From Maricaulis virginensis (lineage in GTDB: Bacteria > Pseudomonadota > Alphaproteobacteria > Caulobacterales > Maricaulaceae): DNA of 64,000 nt. The first letter of the stretch is position 1. The number at the start of each line of letters is the position of its first letter. Location: positions 31,676-95,675 of the forward strand of contig NZ_BSFE01000013.1 of NCBI RefSeq assembly GCF_027922185.1, given 5' to 3'. Under the pieces are notes generated by a model. It saw only the letters and a list, made by a program, of their open reading frames with translations, made no database searches and was not told where the DNA came from. This document shows, piece by piece, positions 42,466 to 52,270 of this stretch. Position numbers and translations under genes: made by a program.

Positions 42466-42573
42466 ACAGGACACGGACCTGACCGTCCTGTCCCTTTGGC
42501 GTTTCGGGGAGGAGACGCCCTTTATCGACCAACCGTTATCTTGAGGCTGGCCCTGTGCCAGCCTCTTTTTTTT
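42466..42573 (+). ncRNA. Candidate small RNA or hisS 3' element
   Basis: A stretch of about 108 nt with three successive hairpins and no gene. Hairpin 1 is ACAGGAC...CCGTCCTGT (42466-42491). Hairpin 2 is GGCGTTTC-GGGGAG-GAGACGCC (42498-42519) with a purine-rich loop. Hairpin 3 is a perfect terminator with eight Ts. A promoter-like sequence ends 6 bp upstream. It could be an independent sRNA or a stable 3' UTR fragment of hisS. It matches no known RNA family that I can name. Confidence 0.4.
42543..42573 (+). terminator. Intrinsic terminator (hisS / candidate sRNA)
   Basis: GAGGCTGG, 7-nt loop, CCAGCCTC, then TTTTTTTT. Confidence 0.93.
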
Positions 42574-42580
42574 GCTCGCC

Positions 42581-42610
42581 AAAAGAAAAACGGGCCGGAG
42601 AACCGGCCCG
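42581..42610 (-). terminator. Intrinsic terminator of the charged helical protein gene
   Basis: The stem CGGGCCGG / CCGGCCCG with loop AGAA. On the minus strand it is followed by TTTTTCTTTT. It stands back to back with the plus-strand terminator at 42543. Confidence 0.9.
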
Positions 42611-42637
42611 CTTCTCATGGCAGATTTCGCGATCCGG

Positions 42638-43804
42638 CTATTCGTCATCGCGGCTCTGGAATTCGAGAATCACGACGCGTTCGCCGTCATCGCTCTCGAT
42701 CACCCGACGTTCCCGGTCGCCTTCCAGATGCAGGCGTTCGACATGACGGCGTACGCGGTCGCCTTCGCTATTGCCGGCGAGCCGGTCGGCTTCCAGACGA
42801 TTGAGCCAGTCGATCAGGGCGTCGCCGGTCTGCTCCTCGCCATCGACCCAGACGCGGCGGCGGCCGTCATTGTCCTGTTCGATCCGGACACTGCGGTTCT
42901 CGTCCAGATCGAGACGTTCTGTACGCTCGCGCCAGGCCAAGGCCCGGTGACGGCTTTCCTCGCCTCGCGCGGCCTCTTCGTCGCGCCGGCGGTGGATCTC
43001 GACCCGGCGGCGTTCCTCGCGGGCGGCGTCCCGGGCGGCGCGGGCGATATCGCGTTCGGCCCGGACCATATCGCGTTGGGCCTGGGCCATATCACGCTCG
43101 GCTTCGCGCAGCTCGATCCGGACGCGGCGGCGCTCGCCTTCCATCTCGCGCTCGACCTCGGCCAGTTCGATGCGCACGTCGGCCATCGCCTCGCGGATTT
43201 CCTCACGTGCTTCGCGCAGCGCTTCGCGGACCTCGGCCTGCTCTTCGGCGGACAGATCGTCCCAGTCACCGTCATGGTGGAAATCGCTGCGCTCCAGGTT
43301 GGAAAGCGCCTCCTCGAGCGAGCGCATGACCTCGGCCTGTACTTCCTCGCCGTCGAAATCGAGTTCGATATCGAAATTGCCGGCGAGTTCGGTCTGCATA
43401 CGGGCCAGGTGTTCGGCGCGCTCGGCCATATGGGCCGCGAACTCGGTGTCGAAGGCCATCTCGAAGTCGCGCTCGACGACGCGGATACTGCCCTCGCCGA
43501 CGATGATCACGCTGTCGGCGCCGGCCTCGATCCGCTCGCCGTCGACGGTGACAACGCCATCGGCGATCTCGACGGTCTGACCGTCAATACGCAGTGTGGT
43601 GTCGCGTCCGTCGCGCTCCATGTGGATGGTGCGTTCGCCGTTTTCGCCGCGGATCTCGACCACCGGCCCGCGGCCTTCGGCATTCATGATGACCTGGCGG
43701 CCGTCGCTGACCAGGATACGCGTGTGCTGCTTGTCGTCGTCGATGGCCCAGGCGGCTGCGCCCAGAGTGGCGATCGCGCCGCCGGCCAGAAGAATGCGTT
43801 TCAT
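42638..43804 (-). CDS. Exported protein with a long charged helix, unknown function
   Basis: A 388-residue protein with a signal or anchor sequence (about 1-20). The first 110 residues look beta-rich (VVEIRGENGERTIHMERDG). A very long run of alternating acidic and arginine residues follows (about 180-290, e.g. REALREAREEIREAMADVR and QRDMVRAERDIARAARDAAR) that should form a coiled coil or a stable single alpha-helix. The tail returns to mixed structure (RVWVDGEEQTGDALIDWLN). No homologous family was recognised. A dedicated terminator at 42591 shows it is a real transcription unit. Confidence 0.8.
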   Translation of the reverse strand: MKRILLAGGAIATLGAAAWAIDDDKQHTRILVSDGRQVIMNAEGRGPVVEIRGENGERTIHMERDGRDTTLRIDGQTVEIADGVVTVDGERIEAGADSVIIVGEGSIRVVERDFEMAFDTEFAAHMAERAEHLARMQTELAGNFDIELDFDGEEVQAEVMRSLEEALSNLERSDFHHDGDWDDLSAEEQAEVREALREAREEIREAMADVRIELAEVEREMEGERRRVRIELREAERDMAQAQRDMVRAERDIARAARDAAREERRRVEIHRRRDEEAARGEESRHRALAWRERTERLDLDENRSVRIEQDNDGRRRVWVDGEEQTGDALIDWLNRLEADRLAGNSEGDRVRRHVERLHLEGDRERRVIESDDGERVVILEFQSRDDE

Positions 43805-44149
43805 GTTAATCCCTCGCTGAAGGCCCCTTGTGAGCGCTCAGTCTTGCAGGCCGTGCCTTACGGCGCCTGTGCGGTCGCCTGAATATTTCGTCACACTCTT
43901 GCCGCAATCCGGATCGGGGAAAAGACGCCCGAAAAGAAAAGACGCGGCAGCCGAATTCGGCTCGCCGCGCCAGTTATGGTTAGGGGCCGCAATCGTGAGC
44001 GAAAACGGCCAAGACATACTATGGCGTCAAAGAATGCCGGAATTATGCCGGAGCATGACGAATTCGACACGTCGCGGCCATAGGGGCTTGCCTGCATGGA
44101 GCGGGGTTTGCATGGTCAATGGCTACGGGCGTAGCGGGAGCGTGAATTG
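43805..44149. other. Intergenic region with no recognised gene
   Basis: The 345-bp gap between divergent genes must hold both promoters. A nested inverted repeat GCGGC-A-GCCGAATTCGGC-TC-GCCGC lies at 43945-43969 and AAAAGACGCCCGAAAAGAAAAGACGC just before it has repeated AAAAGACGC words. Short open frames here lack ribosome-binding sites. Confidence 0.5.
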
Positions 44150-45247
44150 GTGAGACCGGACCGGCGTGACATTCTCAAATGGGGTGCGGCAGGCGCCATG
44201 GCTGCAGCCTGCCCGGCGGCGCTGGCCGATATCGCGGCCATGCCGCTGGCGGAGCGGATCGGCCGGATGCTGCTGCTCGGCTTTATCGGGTCGAGTGCGG
44301 AAACGGAGGGCGCCGACGTGATCGCCGACCATCTCGCTCACCGGCGCATCGGCGGGGTGCTCTTCCTGCGCCACAATGTCCGCTCGCGCGAAGGGGCCGA
44401 AAGCTCGGCCCGGCGCTTCGGCGAGATCGATCCGGCCGCCTGGATGGCGATCGACCAGGAGGGCGGGCTGGTGCAGCGCCTGTCCCGCGATCTGGGCTAT
44501 ACCCACATCCCGCGCGCCATGCAGGTGGCCGAGAACCGCACGCCGGACGAGGCGGGTGAACTCTATGCGATGGGCGCGGCGGAATTCCGCACAGCAGGCT
44601 TCAACATGAATCTCGCGCCGGTCGCCGACCTGCACGATCCGGACAATGCCGTGATCGGCCGCCATGGCCGCGCCTACGGTACGGATGGCAGCACGATCGC
44701 CGCCTATGCCGGCGCCTTCATCGAGGCCTACGAGGCCGCCGGTACTGTGTGTGCCATCAAGCATTTCCCCGGCCATGGCCGGTCGCGCGGCGACAGCCAT
44801 GACGGGTTTGTCGATATTTCGCAGACCTGGAGCGAGGCCGAGCTGGCCCCGTTCGAACAGCTCATCGCGATGGGCCGGGCTCACATCATCATGGGCGGCC
44901 ATCTCACCCTGCGCGCGCTCGATCCCAGCGGTGCGCCGGTCACGGTGTCGCAGCCGATCCTGGAAGGCGTGTTGCGTGAGCGTATGGGCTATCGCGGCGT
45001 GATCATGACGGACGATCTCGACATGGCGGCGATCCGCCAGAACTACGATCAGCGCGAAGCCGTGATCCGCTCGATCGAAGCCGGCAATGACATCATCATG
45101 CTGTCCAACTCGGCCGCACCCGATCCGGAACTGCCCCAGCGCATCGTCGACTGGGTCATCGCCGCGATTTCCGAGGGCCGCCTGACAGAGGCCCGGATCG
45201 ACGCGTCTGTCGCGCGGCTCGATGTGCTGCGGGCGCGGGTGGCTTAG
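44150..45247 (+). CDS. Glycoside hydrolase family 3 beta-N-acetylhexosaminidase (NagZ-like)
   Basis: A 365-residue enzyme expected to remove N-acetylglucosamine from muropeptides or related glycans. Family features are IGGVLFLRHNV, AIDQEGGLVQRL, the KHFPGHG motif with the following GDSHDG loop that carries the NagZ catalytic His/Asp pair, and the nucleophile in VIMTDDLDM. The start of the protein reads RPDRRDILKWGAAGAMAAA, a likely Tat signal, whereas NagZ itself is cytoplasmic, so this copy may be exported folded. The GTG at 44150 (GGGAG 9 nt upstream) is the best start; a TTG lies one codon earlier. Confidence 0.9.
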   Translation: MRPDRRDILKWGAAGAMAAACPAALADIAAMPLAERIGRMLLLGFIGSSAETEGADVIADHLAHRRIGGVLFLRHNVRSREGAESSARRFGEIDPAAWMAIDQEGGLVQRLSRDLGYTHIPRAMQVAENRTPDEAGELYAMGAAEFRTAGFNMNLAPVADLHDPDNAVIGRHGRAYGTDGSTIAAYAGAFIEAYEAAGTVCAIKHFPGHGRSRGDSHDGFVDISQTWSEAELAPFEQLIAMGRAHIIMGGHLTLRALDPSGAPVTVSQPILEGVLRERMGYRGVIMTDDLDMAAIRQNYDQREAVIRSIEAGNDIIMLSNSAAPDPELPQRIVDWVIAAISEGRLTEARIDASVARLDVLRARVA

Positions 45248-45273
45248 AGGCGCGATACCCTTTTCTTCTCTGC

Positions 45274-45395
45274 CGTCATCCCCCGGCTTGTCCGGGGGAC
45301 CTCGTCCATCCCGTTTGTGGACCGCGCGGGCCGGTTATATCGGTGAAATCGCCACGTCGTGAGTTGAGGTCCCCCGGACAAGCCGGGGGATGACG
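45274..45395. repeat. REPIN-like element, family C copy 1 (122 bp)
   Basis: Perfect 29-bp terminal inverted repeats (45274-45302 and 45367-45395; core GTCATCCCCCGGCTTGTCC) enclose a 64-bp spacer. Each arm is itself a small hairpin (CCCCCGG-CTTGT-CCGGGGG). It sits between two convergent genes. Confidence 0.92.
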
Positions 45396-45421
45396 AAGTG
45401 TGGGAGAGGAAAGTGGAAAAC

Positions 45422-47389
45422 CTACTCCTCCACCGTCTCCTCACCCGTCAGATACGTATCCAGGAAACTCACATACGCTTCCGACGCCGCGATCCGGTTC
45501 TCGCGGCGGCGGAAGCCGTGGCCTTCATCGGGGAAGAGGACGTATTCGACCGGCACGCCATTGGCGCGGACGGCCTCGACCAGCTCGTCGCTTTCCACCT
45601 GCAGCACGCGCGGATCATTGGCGCCCTGGATCACCAGCAGCGGCTTGGTGACATTCTCGGCATGGAAGAGCGGCGAGATGGCGCGGTGGCGTTCGGCATC
45701 GGTCGCCGGATCGCCCATCTCGTCGTACAGCGCCTCGCGGAAGCTTTCCCACCAGGGCGGGATGGAGGCGAGGGTGCGCTCCCAGTTGGTAACACCGAAG
45801 ATATTGATCCCGACCTCGAAAGCGTCCGGGTGGAAGGTGAGGGCCGCCGCGGTCATGAAGCCGCCATAGGAGCCGCCGATCACGCCGACCCTGTCGGCAT
45901 CGACCCAGTCCTGCTGGCGCAGCCAGTCGCCTGCGGCAACGATGTCGCGCAGGTCTTCCTCGCCATGGCGGCGGTCGTCCATATGGTAGAAGGTCTTGCC
46001 GTAACCGGACGAGCCGCGATTATTGGCGGCGTAGACGGCATAGCCGTGATTGACCAGGTGCTGGATGGTGGCGGAATAGCCGATCCGGCTCTGCCCGCCC
46101 GGACCGCCATGCACCCAGACCAGGGCCGGCACCGGATTGTCGGCACTGGCGCCATGCGGCCGGTAGAGAATACCGGGGATTTCCAGCCCGTCGAAGCTTT
46201 CAAAGCGAACGACTTCGGCTTCCACCATTTCGGCCTCGGAAATCGCCGGGTTGAGGGCATTGGTCAGCTGGGCGTGATCCTGGCTGGCCAGGTCGACGAC
46301 ATGCAGGTTCGCCGGCGAGGTCGCGCTGTCGATCAGGAAAGCGATCCGGCCCTCGTCGCGCGAGAAACGCACCGAGCCGAGATCGCCGGCCGGCAGCTCG
46401 GGCAGGTCCAGCGCCGCGCCGCTCTGCGTGTCGATGATCGAGACTTCCGTGCGCGCATCGGCATTGATGCCGGAGACGCGATAGCGGCCCGAGGGCGAAT
46501 AGGTGACGAAGGAGACGTCCCAGTCGGCCTCGATCAGCGGCGCGGTGTGGCCGCTCGCCAGATCATAGGTCCAGGCCTGGTTGAACTCGCCATGCTCATC
46601 GGTGGCATAGACGAGGGCCGTGCTGTCGGGCGTGAAGGTGTAGACGCCGTGGGCGATATTGCCCTCGTGCTCTGTGATCAGCCGCGGTGTGGCATCGCCG
46701 GAGGCCAGGTCGACCAGCAGGATATCGCTGTCGGCGGAGGTGCGGTTGCGTACCAGGGCGAGCCAGCGGCCGTCCGGGCTGACATCGCCGATCTCCAGCG
46801 CATCGTCATTCTGGAACACCACGCCGCTCTCATAGCTCAGCGTGTCATAGGCGTAGATATCCATGGCGCTCTGGTCGCGCTCATTGGTCAGCACCCACAT
46901 GTCATTGCCGTCCGGCGACCAGCCGAGGAATTGCGCGCGCACCTCCTCGCCCGGCGTGATGTCGTTGAGGCGCCCGTCGAGCTCGCGCACATAGATATGG
47001 CTGATCTCGTTGCCGCCGCTGTCGGCGGTGACCACGGCGCGATCATCATTCGGGAACCAGCTCAGGGCGTAGGTCGCGTTCGTCTCCGAAGCGGTCAGTG
47101 CCTCACGCGCCCCGCTGGCCGGGTCGACCGCATAGGCGTTGAACACGCCGGTCTCGTCCGAGGAGATCAGGATCCGGCTGTCATCCGCCGACCAGGCAAA
47201 GCCCGCCGAGGAGGCGAGACCGAAACTCGTGGTCTGATGGAAGGTGGCGGCGTCGTATTGCGTGACGGTGGCAGCCGGTCCGGCAGCATCTGTTTCGCCC
47301 GATGCAGCCTGCGTGCCGGTATCTGCCGGCTGGCAGGCGGCCAGAAGGCCGGCCAGCACCAGGCTGGAACCCGTGATCCGGTATGTCAT
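45422..47389 (-). CDS. S9-family (prolyl oligopeptidase-type) peptidase lipoprotein
   Basis: A 655-residue enzyme with a lipoprotein signal (LVLAGLLAAC, Cys at about 19). A seven-bladed beta-propeller follows (about 50-400, with repeated SPDGRWLALV and SPSGRYRVSG type strands). A C-terminal alpha/beta hydrolase has the nucleophile in VGVIGGSYGGFMTAAAL, the aspartate in VIQGANDPRVL and the histidine in FPDEGHGF. It resembles dipeptidyl-peptidase IV/acylaminoacyl peptidase relatives that cleave short peptides in the periplasm. The ATG at 47389 opens the lipoprotein signal. Confidence 0.93.
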   Translation of the reverse strand: MTYRITGSSLVLAGLLAACQPADTGTQAASGETDAAGPAATVTQYDAATFHQTTSFGLASSAGFAWSADDSRILISSDETGVFNAYAVDPASGAREALTASETNATYALSWFPNDDRAVVTADSGGNEISHIYVRELDGRLNDITPGEEVRAQFLGWSPDGNDMWVLTNERDQSAMDIYAYDTLSYESGVVFQNDDALEIGDVSPDGRWLALVRNRTSADSDILLVDLASGDATPRLITEHEGNIAHGVYTFTPDSTALVYATDEHGEFNQAWTYDLASGHTAPLIEADWDVSFVTYSPSGRYRVSGINADARTEVSIIDTQSGAALDLPELPAGDLGSVRFSRDEGRIAFLIDSATSPANLHVVDLASQDHAQLTNALNPAISEAEMVEAEVVRFESFDGLEIPGILYRPHGASADNPVPALVWVHGGPGGQSRIGYSATIQHLVNHGYAVYAANNRGSSGYGKTFYHMDDRRHGEEDLRDIVAAGDWLRQQDWVDADRVGVIGGSYGGFMTAAALTFHPDAFEVGINIFGVTNWERTLASIPPWWESFREALYDEMGDPATDAERHRAISPLFHAENVTKPLLVIQGANDPRVLQVESDELVEAVRANGVPVEYVLFPDEGHGFRRRENRIAASEAYVSFLDTYLTGEETVEE

Positions 47390-47511
47390 GTCTGTCCCCT
47401 CGATAAGCTGCGCGGAGTTTAGCGCGACTTTCCTCCCAATCCCATGGGGAAGTGGGCCGTTGGGGCGGCTCGGAGTGCCGGGCAACCGGCTCTGCTGATC
47501 CTTTCCTCTTT

Positions 47512-47542
47512 GAGGGACATGTACCTCTGGTACGTGTCCCTC
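47512..47542. other. Strong hairpin between the S9 peptidase and groEL genes
   Basis: A 14-bp stem (GAGGGACATGTACC at 47512-47525; its complement with one change at 47529-47542) with a TCT loop. Flanking GCTGATC and GATTCAGC extend the symmetry. There is no T-run beside it, and the true groEL terminator is 16 bp further on. Confidence 0.7.
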
Positions 47543-47557
47543 GATTCAGCAAAAGAA

Positions 47558-47583
47558 AAGGCCCGCTCATCCGAGCGGGCCTT
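47558..47583 (-). terminator. Intrinsic terminator of groESL
   Basis: An 11-bp stem AAGGCCCGCTC / GAGCGGGCCTT with loop ATCC. On the minus strand it runs into TTCTTTTGC, 28 bp after the groEL stop. Confidence 0.9.
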
Positions 47584-47611
47584 CCTTTAAGCGTTCAGCT
47601 GAACGGCAAGA

Positions 47612-49252
<1,641 letters not shown>

Positions 49253-49306
49253 TGCTTTATTCCTGTGTGTTGGGTGTCTCGAGGGATCTTCGGAAGGGCG
49301 GCCGCC

Positions 49307-49597
49307 TTAGGCGCCCATGATGCCGAGGATGTCGGATTCTTTCATGATCAGGAGTTCTTCGCCGTTCAGCGTGACTTCGGTGCCCGACCACTTGCCGAAC
49401 AGGACGCGGTCACCGGCCTTCACGTCGAGCGGGCGGACCGTGCCGTCTTCCTTGATCGCGCCACCGCCGACGGCCACGATCTCGCCTTCCTGGGGCTTTT
49501 CCTTGGCCGTATCCGGGATGATGATCCCGCCCTTGGTCGTGGACTCTTCTTCGACGCGCTTCACCAGCACGCGGTCGTGCAGAGGACGAAAGGTCAT
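49307..49597 (-). CDS. groES: Co-chaperonin GroES (10 kDa)
   Basis: Lid of the GroEL chamber, 96 residues. It has the expected MTFRPLHDRVLVKRVEEEST start, the mobile loop TKGGIIIPDTAKEKPQEGEI that docks to GroEL (about 21-40), and the roof-loop and closing strands (GTEVTLNGEELLIMKESDIL). First gene of the groESL operon. The 50-bp leader between CIRCE and the ATG contains a GGAGATAG ribosome-binding site. Confidence 0.99.
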   Translation of the reverse strand: MTFRPLHDRVLVKRVEEESTTKGGIIIPDTAKEKPQEGEIVAVGGGAIKEDGTVRPLDVKAGDRVLFGKWSGTEVTLNGEELLIMKESDILGIMGA

Positions 49598-49646
49598 CTT
49601 GGTCTATCTCCAAAAAGAGGACTGTGGTTCCTGGCAGGGCCGGGAC

Positions 49647-49673
49647 TTAGCACTCACCCCGGCCGACTGCTAA
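49647..49673 (-). promoter_or_regulatory. CIRCE element of groESL
   Basis: TTAGCACTC-N9-GACTGCTAA. The HrcA operator consensus is TTAGCACTC-N9-GAGTGCTAA, so there is one mismatch. It lies just downstream of the predicted -10, where HrcA would block initiation. Confidence 0.95.
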
Positions 49674-49681
49674 CAGCGGGC

Positions 49682-49709
49682 AGATAAGGCGCGGGGTGCG
49701 AAGCGTCAA
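49682..49709 (-). promoter_or_regulatory. groESL promoter
   Basis: Minus strand: CTTGACG (-35 hexamer TTGACG, 49709-49704), 16 bp, TTATCT (49687-49682). CTTG at the -35 also suits sigma-32. CIRCE begins 9 bp downstream of the -10. Confidence 0.7.
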
Positions 49710-49866
49710 GAGGCGCCGATTGCAAAAAATGCGACTGCGCGCAGTGCGGCGCGAACGAATTGCGGTCATCGCGCGTTCATGTGATGGACCATACATCCGA
49801 CGTTGCAACGCCTGTCACATTTCAGGTTATGATCGCAACCGGTTGCGTAGCTGAGAGGGAAACCCG

Positions 49867-50538
49867 ATGAAACTTCGCACTGCAGTCGTCACGTCCCTGG
49901 CGGCGCTGGCGGTAACCGCCTGCACCACCACCGACCCCTATACCGGCGAGACCCGCCCCAACTACACCGGGCGCGGCGTGCTCCTGGGTGCGGCCGCAGG
50001 CGCGGCCCTGGGCTATCTCACCAATACCAATGACAGCGAGGAAGGCCGCACCAACGCCCTGATCGGCGCCGGTATCGGCGCGCTGGCCGGTGGTGCCATC
50101 GGCAATTACATGGACCGTCAGGAGGCGGCCATGCGCGAGGCGCTGAGCGATACCGGCGTCGGCGTGCGCCGTGAAGGCAATGATCTTCGCCTGATCATGC
50201 CGGGCGATGTCACCTTCGCCACCAACTCGGCCGACATCCAGGGCCAGTTCTATGGCATTCTCAGCGATGTCTCGACGGTGCTGAACCGTTATCCGGCGAC
50301 CTATGTCGACGTGGTCGGCCATGCCGACTCGACCGGTCCGGCGGACTACAACCAGACGCTTTCGGAAAACCGGGCGCTGTCCGTCGCCAACTATCTGATC
50401 GCCCAGGGCGTGATGCGCGACCGCTTCTACGTCGCCGGCATGGGCGAGCGCTCGCCGATCGCGTCGAACGACACGCCGTCGGGCCGCCAGCAGAACCGCC
50501 GCGTGGAAATCCTAATCCGGCCGCACACGACGTCGTAG
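49867..50538 (+). CDS. OmpA-family lipoprotein with glycine-zipper region
   Basis: A 223-residue outer-membrane lipoprotein (signal ending LAVTAC, Cys at about 19). A glycine-zipper segment (about 36-82, GRGVLLGAAAGAALGYL and ALIGAGIGALAGGAIGNYMD) probably inserts in the membrane. A C-terminal OmpA domain (about 100-220) has DVTFATNSADIQ, VDVVGHADSTGPADYNQTLS and NRRVEILI, the peptidoglycan-binding core. The layout resembles YiaD. It has its own terminator at 50645. Confidence 0.94.
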   Translation: MKLRTAVVTSLAALAVTACTTTDPYTGETRPNYTGRGVLLGAAAGAALGYLTNTNDSEEGRTNALIGAGIGALAGGAIGNYMDRQEAAMREALSDTGVGVRREGNDLRLIMPGDVTFATNSADIQGQFYGILSDVSTVLNRYPATYVDVVGHADSTGPADYNQTLSENRALSVANYLIAQGVMRDRFYVAGMGERSPIASNDTPSGRQQNRRVEILIRPHTTS

Positions 50539-50550
50539 GGCGTTGCCGTC

Positions 50551-50640
50551 TCTCCTCCCCGCGGTCAGCGGGGAGGGGGACCGCGCAGCGGTGGAGGGGC
50601 GCCGCGCACCGGCCCACTTCCCCACGTGGTGGGGAAGAAA
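50551..50640. repeat. REP-like hairpins, family F
   Basis: Two 9-bp-stem hairpins, CCTCCCCGC...GCGGGGAGG (50554-50576) and CTTCCCCAC-GTG-GTGGGGAAG (50617-50637), separated by GC-rich sequence. They resemble the arms of family B. Confidence 0.6.
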
Positions 50641-50644
50641 CAAC

Positions 50645-50670
50645 ACGGCCCGCTTCGGCGGGCCGTTTTA
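50645..50670 (+). terminator. Intrinsic terminator of the OmpA lipoprotein gene
   Basis: ACGGCCCGC-TTCG-GCGGGCCGT followed by TTTTAGTTT. The TTCG tetraloop makes it very stable. Confidence 0.88.
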
Positions 50671-50734
50671 GTTTATGCATTCCAATAAAGATCAATATGT
50701 TGGATAGATGTGCCGGGTCAGGGTTTACCTTCGT

Positions 50735-50771
50735 TAACCAAACGACAACCGGCAGCGACGCAGATTAACCT
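50735..50771 (+). promoter_or_regulatory. Two TTAACC half-sites upstream of tipF
   Basis: TTAACC at 50735-50740 and again at 50766-50771, 31 bp apart. Each is a half-site of the CtrA recognition sequence. The spacing is not the consensus N7, so paired CtrA binding is uncertain. Confidence 0.3.
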
Positions 50772-50810
50772 TCAAGCATTCGTGACGATTCGCTGCATCG
50801 GAAGGCCAGC

Positions 50811-52028
50811 ATGCCCCGCGCGCTCGATATTCTTATCCTCATGACCTACGTCGCCATCGCGACCGTGGCCGCGATCGGTTTCGAGTGGCTCGGCCTGATG
50901 TCCGGCATGACCGCCTGGATGATGGGCGCGATCGTGTTCATCGTCGCCGGCATGGCCCATTCCGCAGCGTCGCGCTCGCAGGAGCGTCGCACGCTGGAAA
51001 AGGAAATCCACAATCTCAAGGCCTCCAACCTGGCGCTCGCCGAGGAGTTCGAGGCAGCCCAGAAGCGGATCGACGCGATCACCGACGAGCTGCGCGCCGA
51101 AGCGGTCGAGCGCGACAATGCGCTGGTGCACGAGGTGAAAGTGCTCGAAGACCTCGTCCGCCGTGTCGGCGGTCCCCGCGAGGTTGGCGCCCGTACCGGT
51201 ACCGGACAGGCCGCAAGCGGCGGCTCGACCGATATCGACACCGTGCGCGATGCGCTCAGCGCCAACCGGGTCGATCTCTATCTCCAGCCCGTCGTCACCC
51301 TGCCGCAGCGCCGCGTCGCCTTTTATGAGGGCTATACCCGGCTGCGCGATGCGACCGGCCGCGTGCTGACACCCGCCTCCTTCATCGCCGCCGCCGAGGA
51401 GGCCGGCGTGATGACCGAGGTCGACAATCTCCTCCTGTTCCGATGCGTGCAGATCGTGCGCCGTCTGACCGGCCAGGACCGCAAGGTCGGCATCTTCTGC
51501 AATGTCTCGCTGAACTCGCTGTCGGACGAGGACTTCTTCCCCGAATTCCTCGACTTTGTCCGCCAGAACAAGGATCTCTCCGGCTCTCTGATCTTCGAGA
51601 TCTCCCAGCGTGCCTTCGAGGAGCGCGATGCGATCGCGGCCCGCAACATGGCCCGCATGGCCGATTTCGGTTTCCGCTTCTCCGTCGACCAGATCAATCA
51701 TGTCGATCTCGACCTGAGCGAGATGGAACGCGCCGGCGTGCGCTTCGTGAAGATCGGCGGCAAGCGCCTGCTCGACGCCATCAATAATTACGAGTCGATC
51801 GCCGGCTATGAGGCGGGCTCGATCGCTCACGAGGACCTGGCCGGCCTGTTTGCGCGCCATGGTATCGAGCTGATCGTCGACAAGATCGAGACCGAAAACA
51901 CGGTCGTCGAAGTCCTCGAACTCGATGTCGCCTACGGTCAGGGCCACCTCTTCGGCGAGCCGCGTCCGGTTCGTGACGACGTGCTGGAAGAGACCGGCCA
52001 GCAGCCGGCGGTTCGCCTGGCTGGCTGA
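50811..52028 (+). CDS. tipF: TipF-like protein: membrane anchor, coiled coil, degenerate EAL domain
   Basis: A 405-residue protein with two N-terminal membrane helices (about 5-24 and 28-48), a coiled coil (about 55-120, ERRTLEKEIHNLKASNLALA) and a C-terminal EAL domain (about 145-395). This is the build of Caulobacter TipF, a c-di-GMP receptor that places the flagellum at the new pole. Catalytic residues are degraded: the EAL signature reads YEGYTRL, the DDFG loop is VDQINH, and EGVE is DKIE, whereas the Asn of NVSLNSL and the QG near the end remain. It therefore probably binds c-di-GMP rather than cutting it. Confidence 0.85.
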   Translation: MPRALDILILMTYVAIATVAAIGFEWLGLMSGMTAWMMGAIVFIVAGMAHSAASRSQERRTLEKEIHNLKASNLALAEEFEAAQKRIDAITDELRAEAVERDNALVHEVKVLEDLVRRVGGPREVGARTGTGQAASGGSTDIDTVRDALSANRVDLYLQPVVTLPQRRVAFYEGYTRLRDATGRVLTPASFIAAAEEAGVMTEVDNLLLFRCVQIVRRLTGQDRKVGIFCNVSLNSLSDEDFFPEFLDFVRQNKDLSGSLIFEISQRAFEERDAIAARNMARMADFGFRFSVDQINHVDLDLSEMERAGVRFVKIGGKRLLDAINNYESIAGYEAGSIAHEDLAGLFARHGIELIVDKIETENTVVEVLELDVAYGQGHLFGEPRPVRDDVLEETGQQPAVRLAG

Positions 52029-52070
52029 GGCCTTCGGGCCGCTCCTTTGCTAGCTTCAGCCCTTTCCCAT

Positions 52071-52192
52071 CGTCATCCCCCGGCTTGTCCGGGGGACCCC
52101 GACCAACCGCAGGGCGATATTGCTGCCGCGGCGCGACTTATCTGTTTTCCCACTGGCTAGCAGAGGTCCCCCGGACAAGCCGGGGGATGACG
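52071..52192. repeat. REPIN-like element, family C copy 2 (122 bp)
   Basis: 28-bp perfect inverted arms (52071-52098, 52165-52192) with the same sequence and total length as the copy at 45274, but a spacer of different sequence. It lies between tipF and the HAD gene, which share orientation. Confidence 0.92.
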
Positions 52193-52270
52193 ACCGTAGG
52201 GAGGCGGATGGAGTCCCGGCAGCGCCAATGCCCGATTGACGCCGGAACTCCCCCCTGCTTCAAGCGCGCC

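Noticed and set aside
45398..47422. Plus-strand open frame opposite the S9 peptidase
   Set aside because: The peptidase has a lipobox, propeller and catalytic triad; the antisense frame has none.
52085..52270. Upstream in-frame extension of the HAD hydrolase
   Set aside because: It would translate the right half of the family C repeat. The ATG at 52271 begins immediately before the conserved HAD motif.
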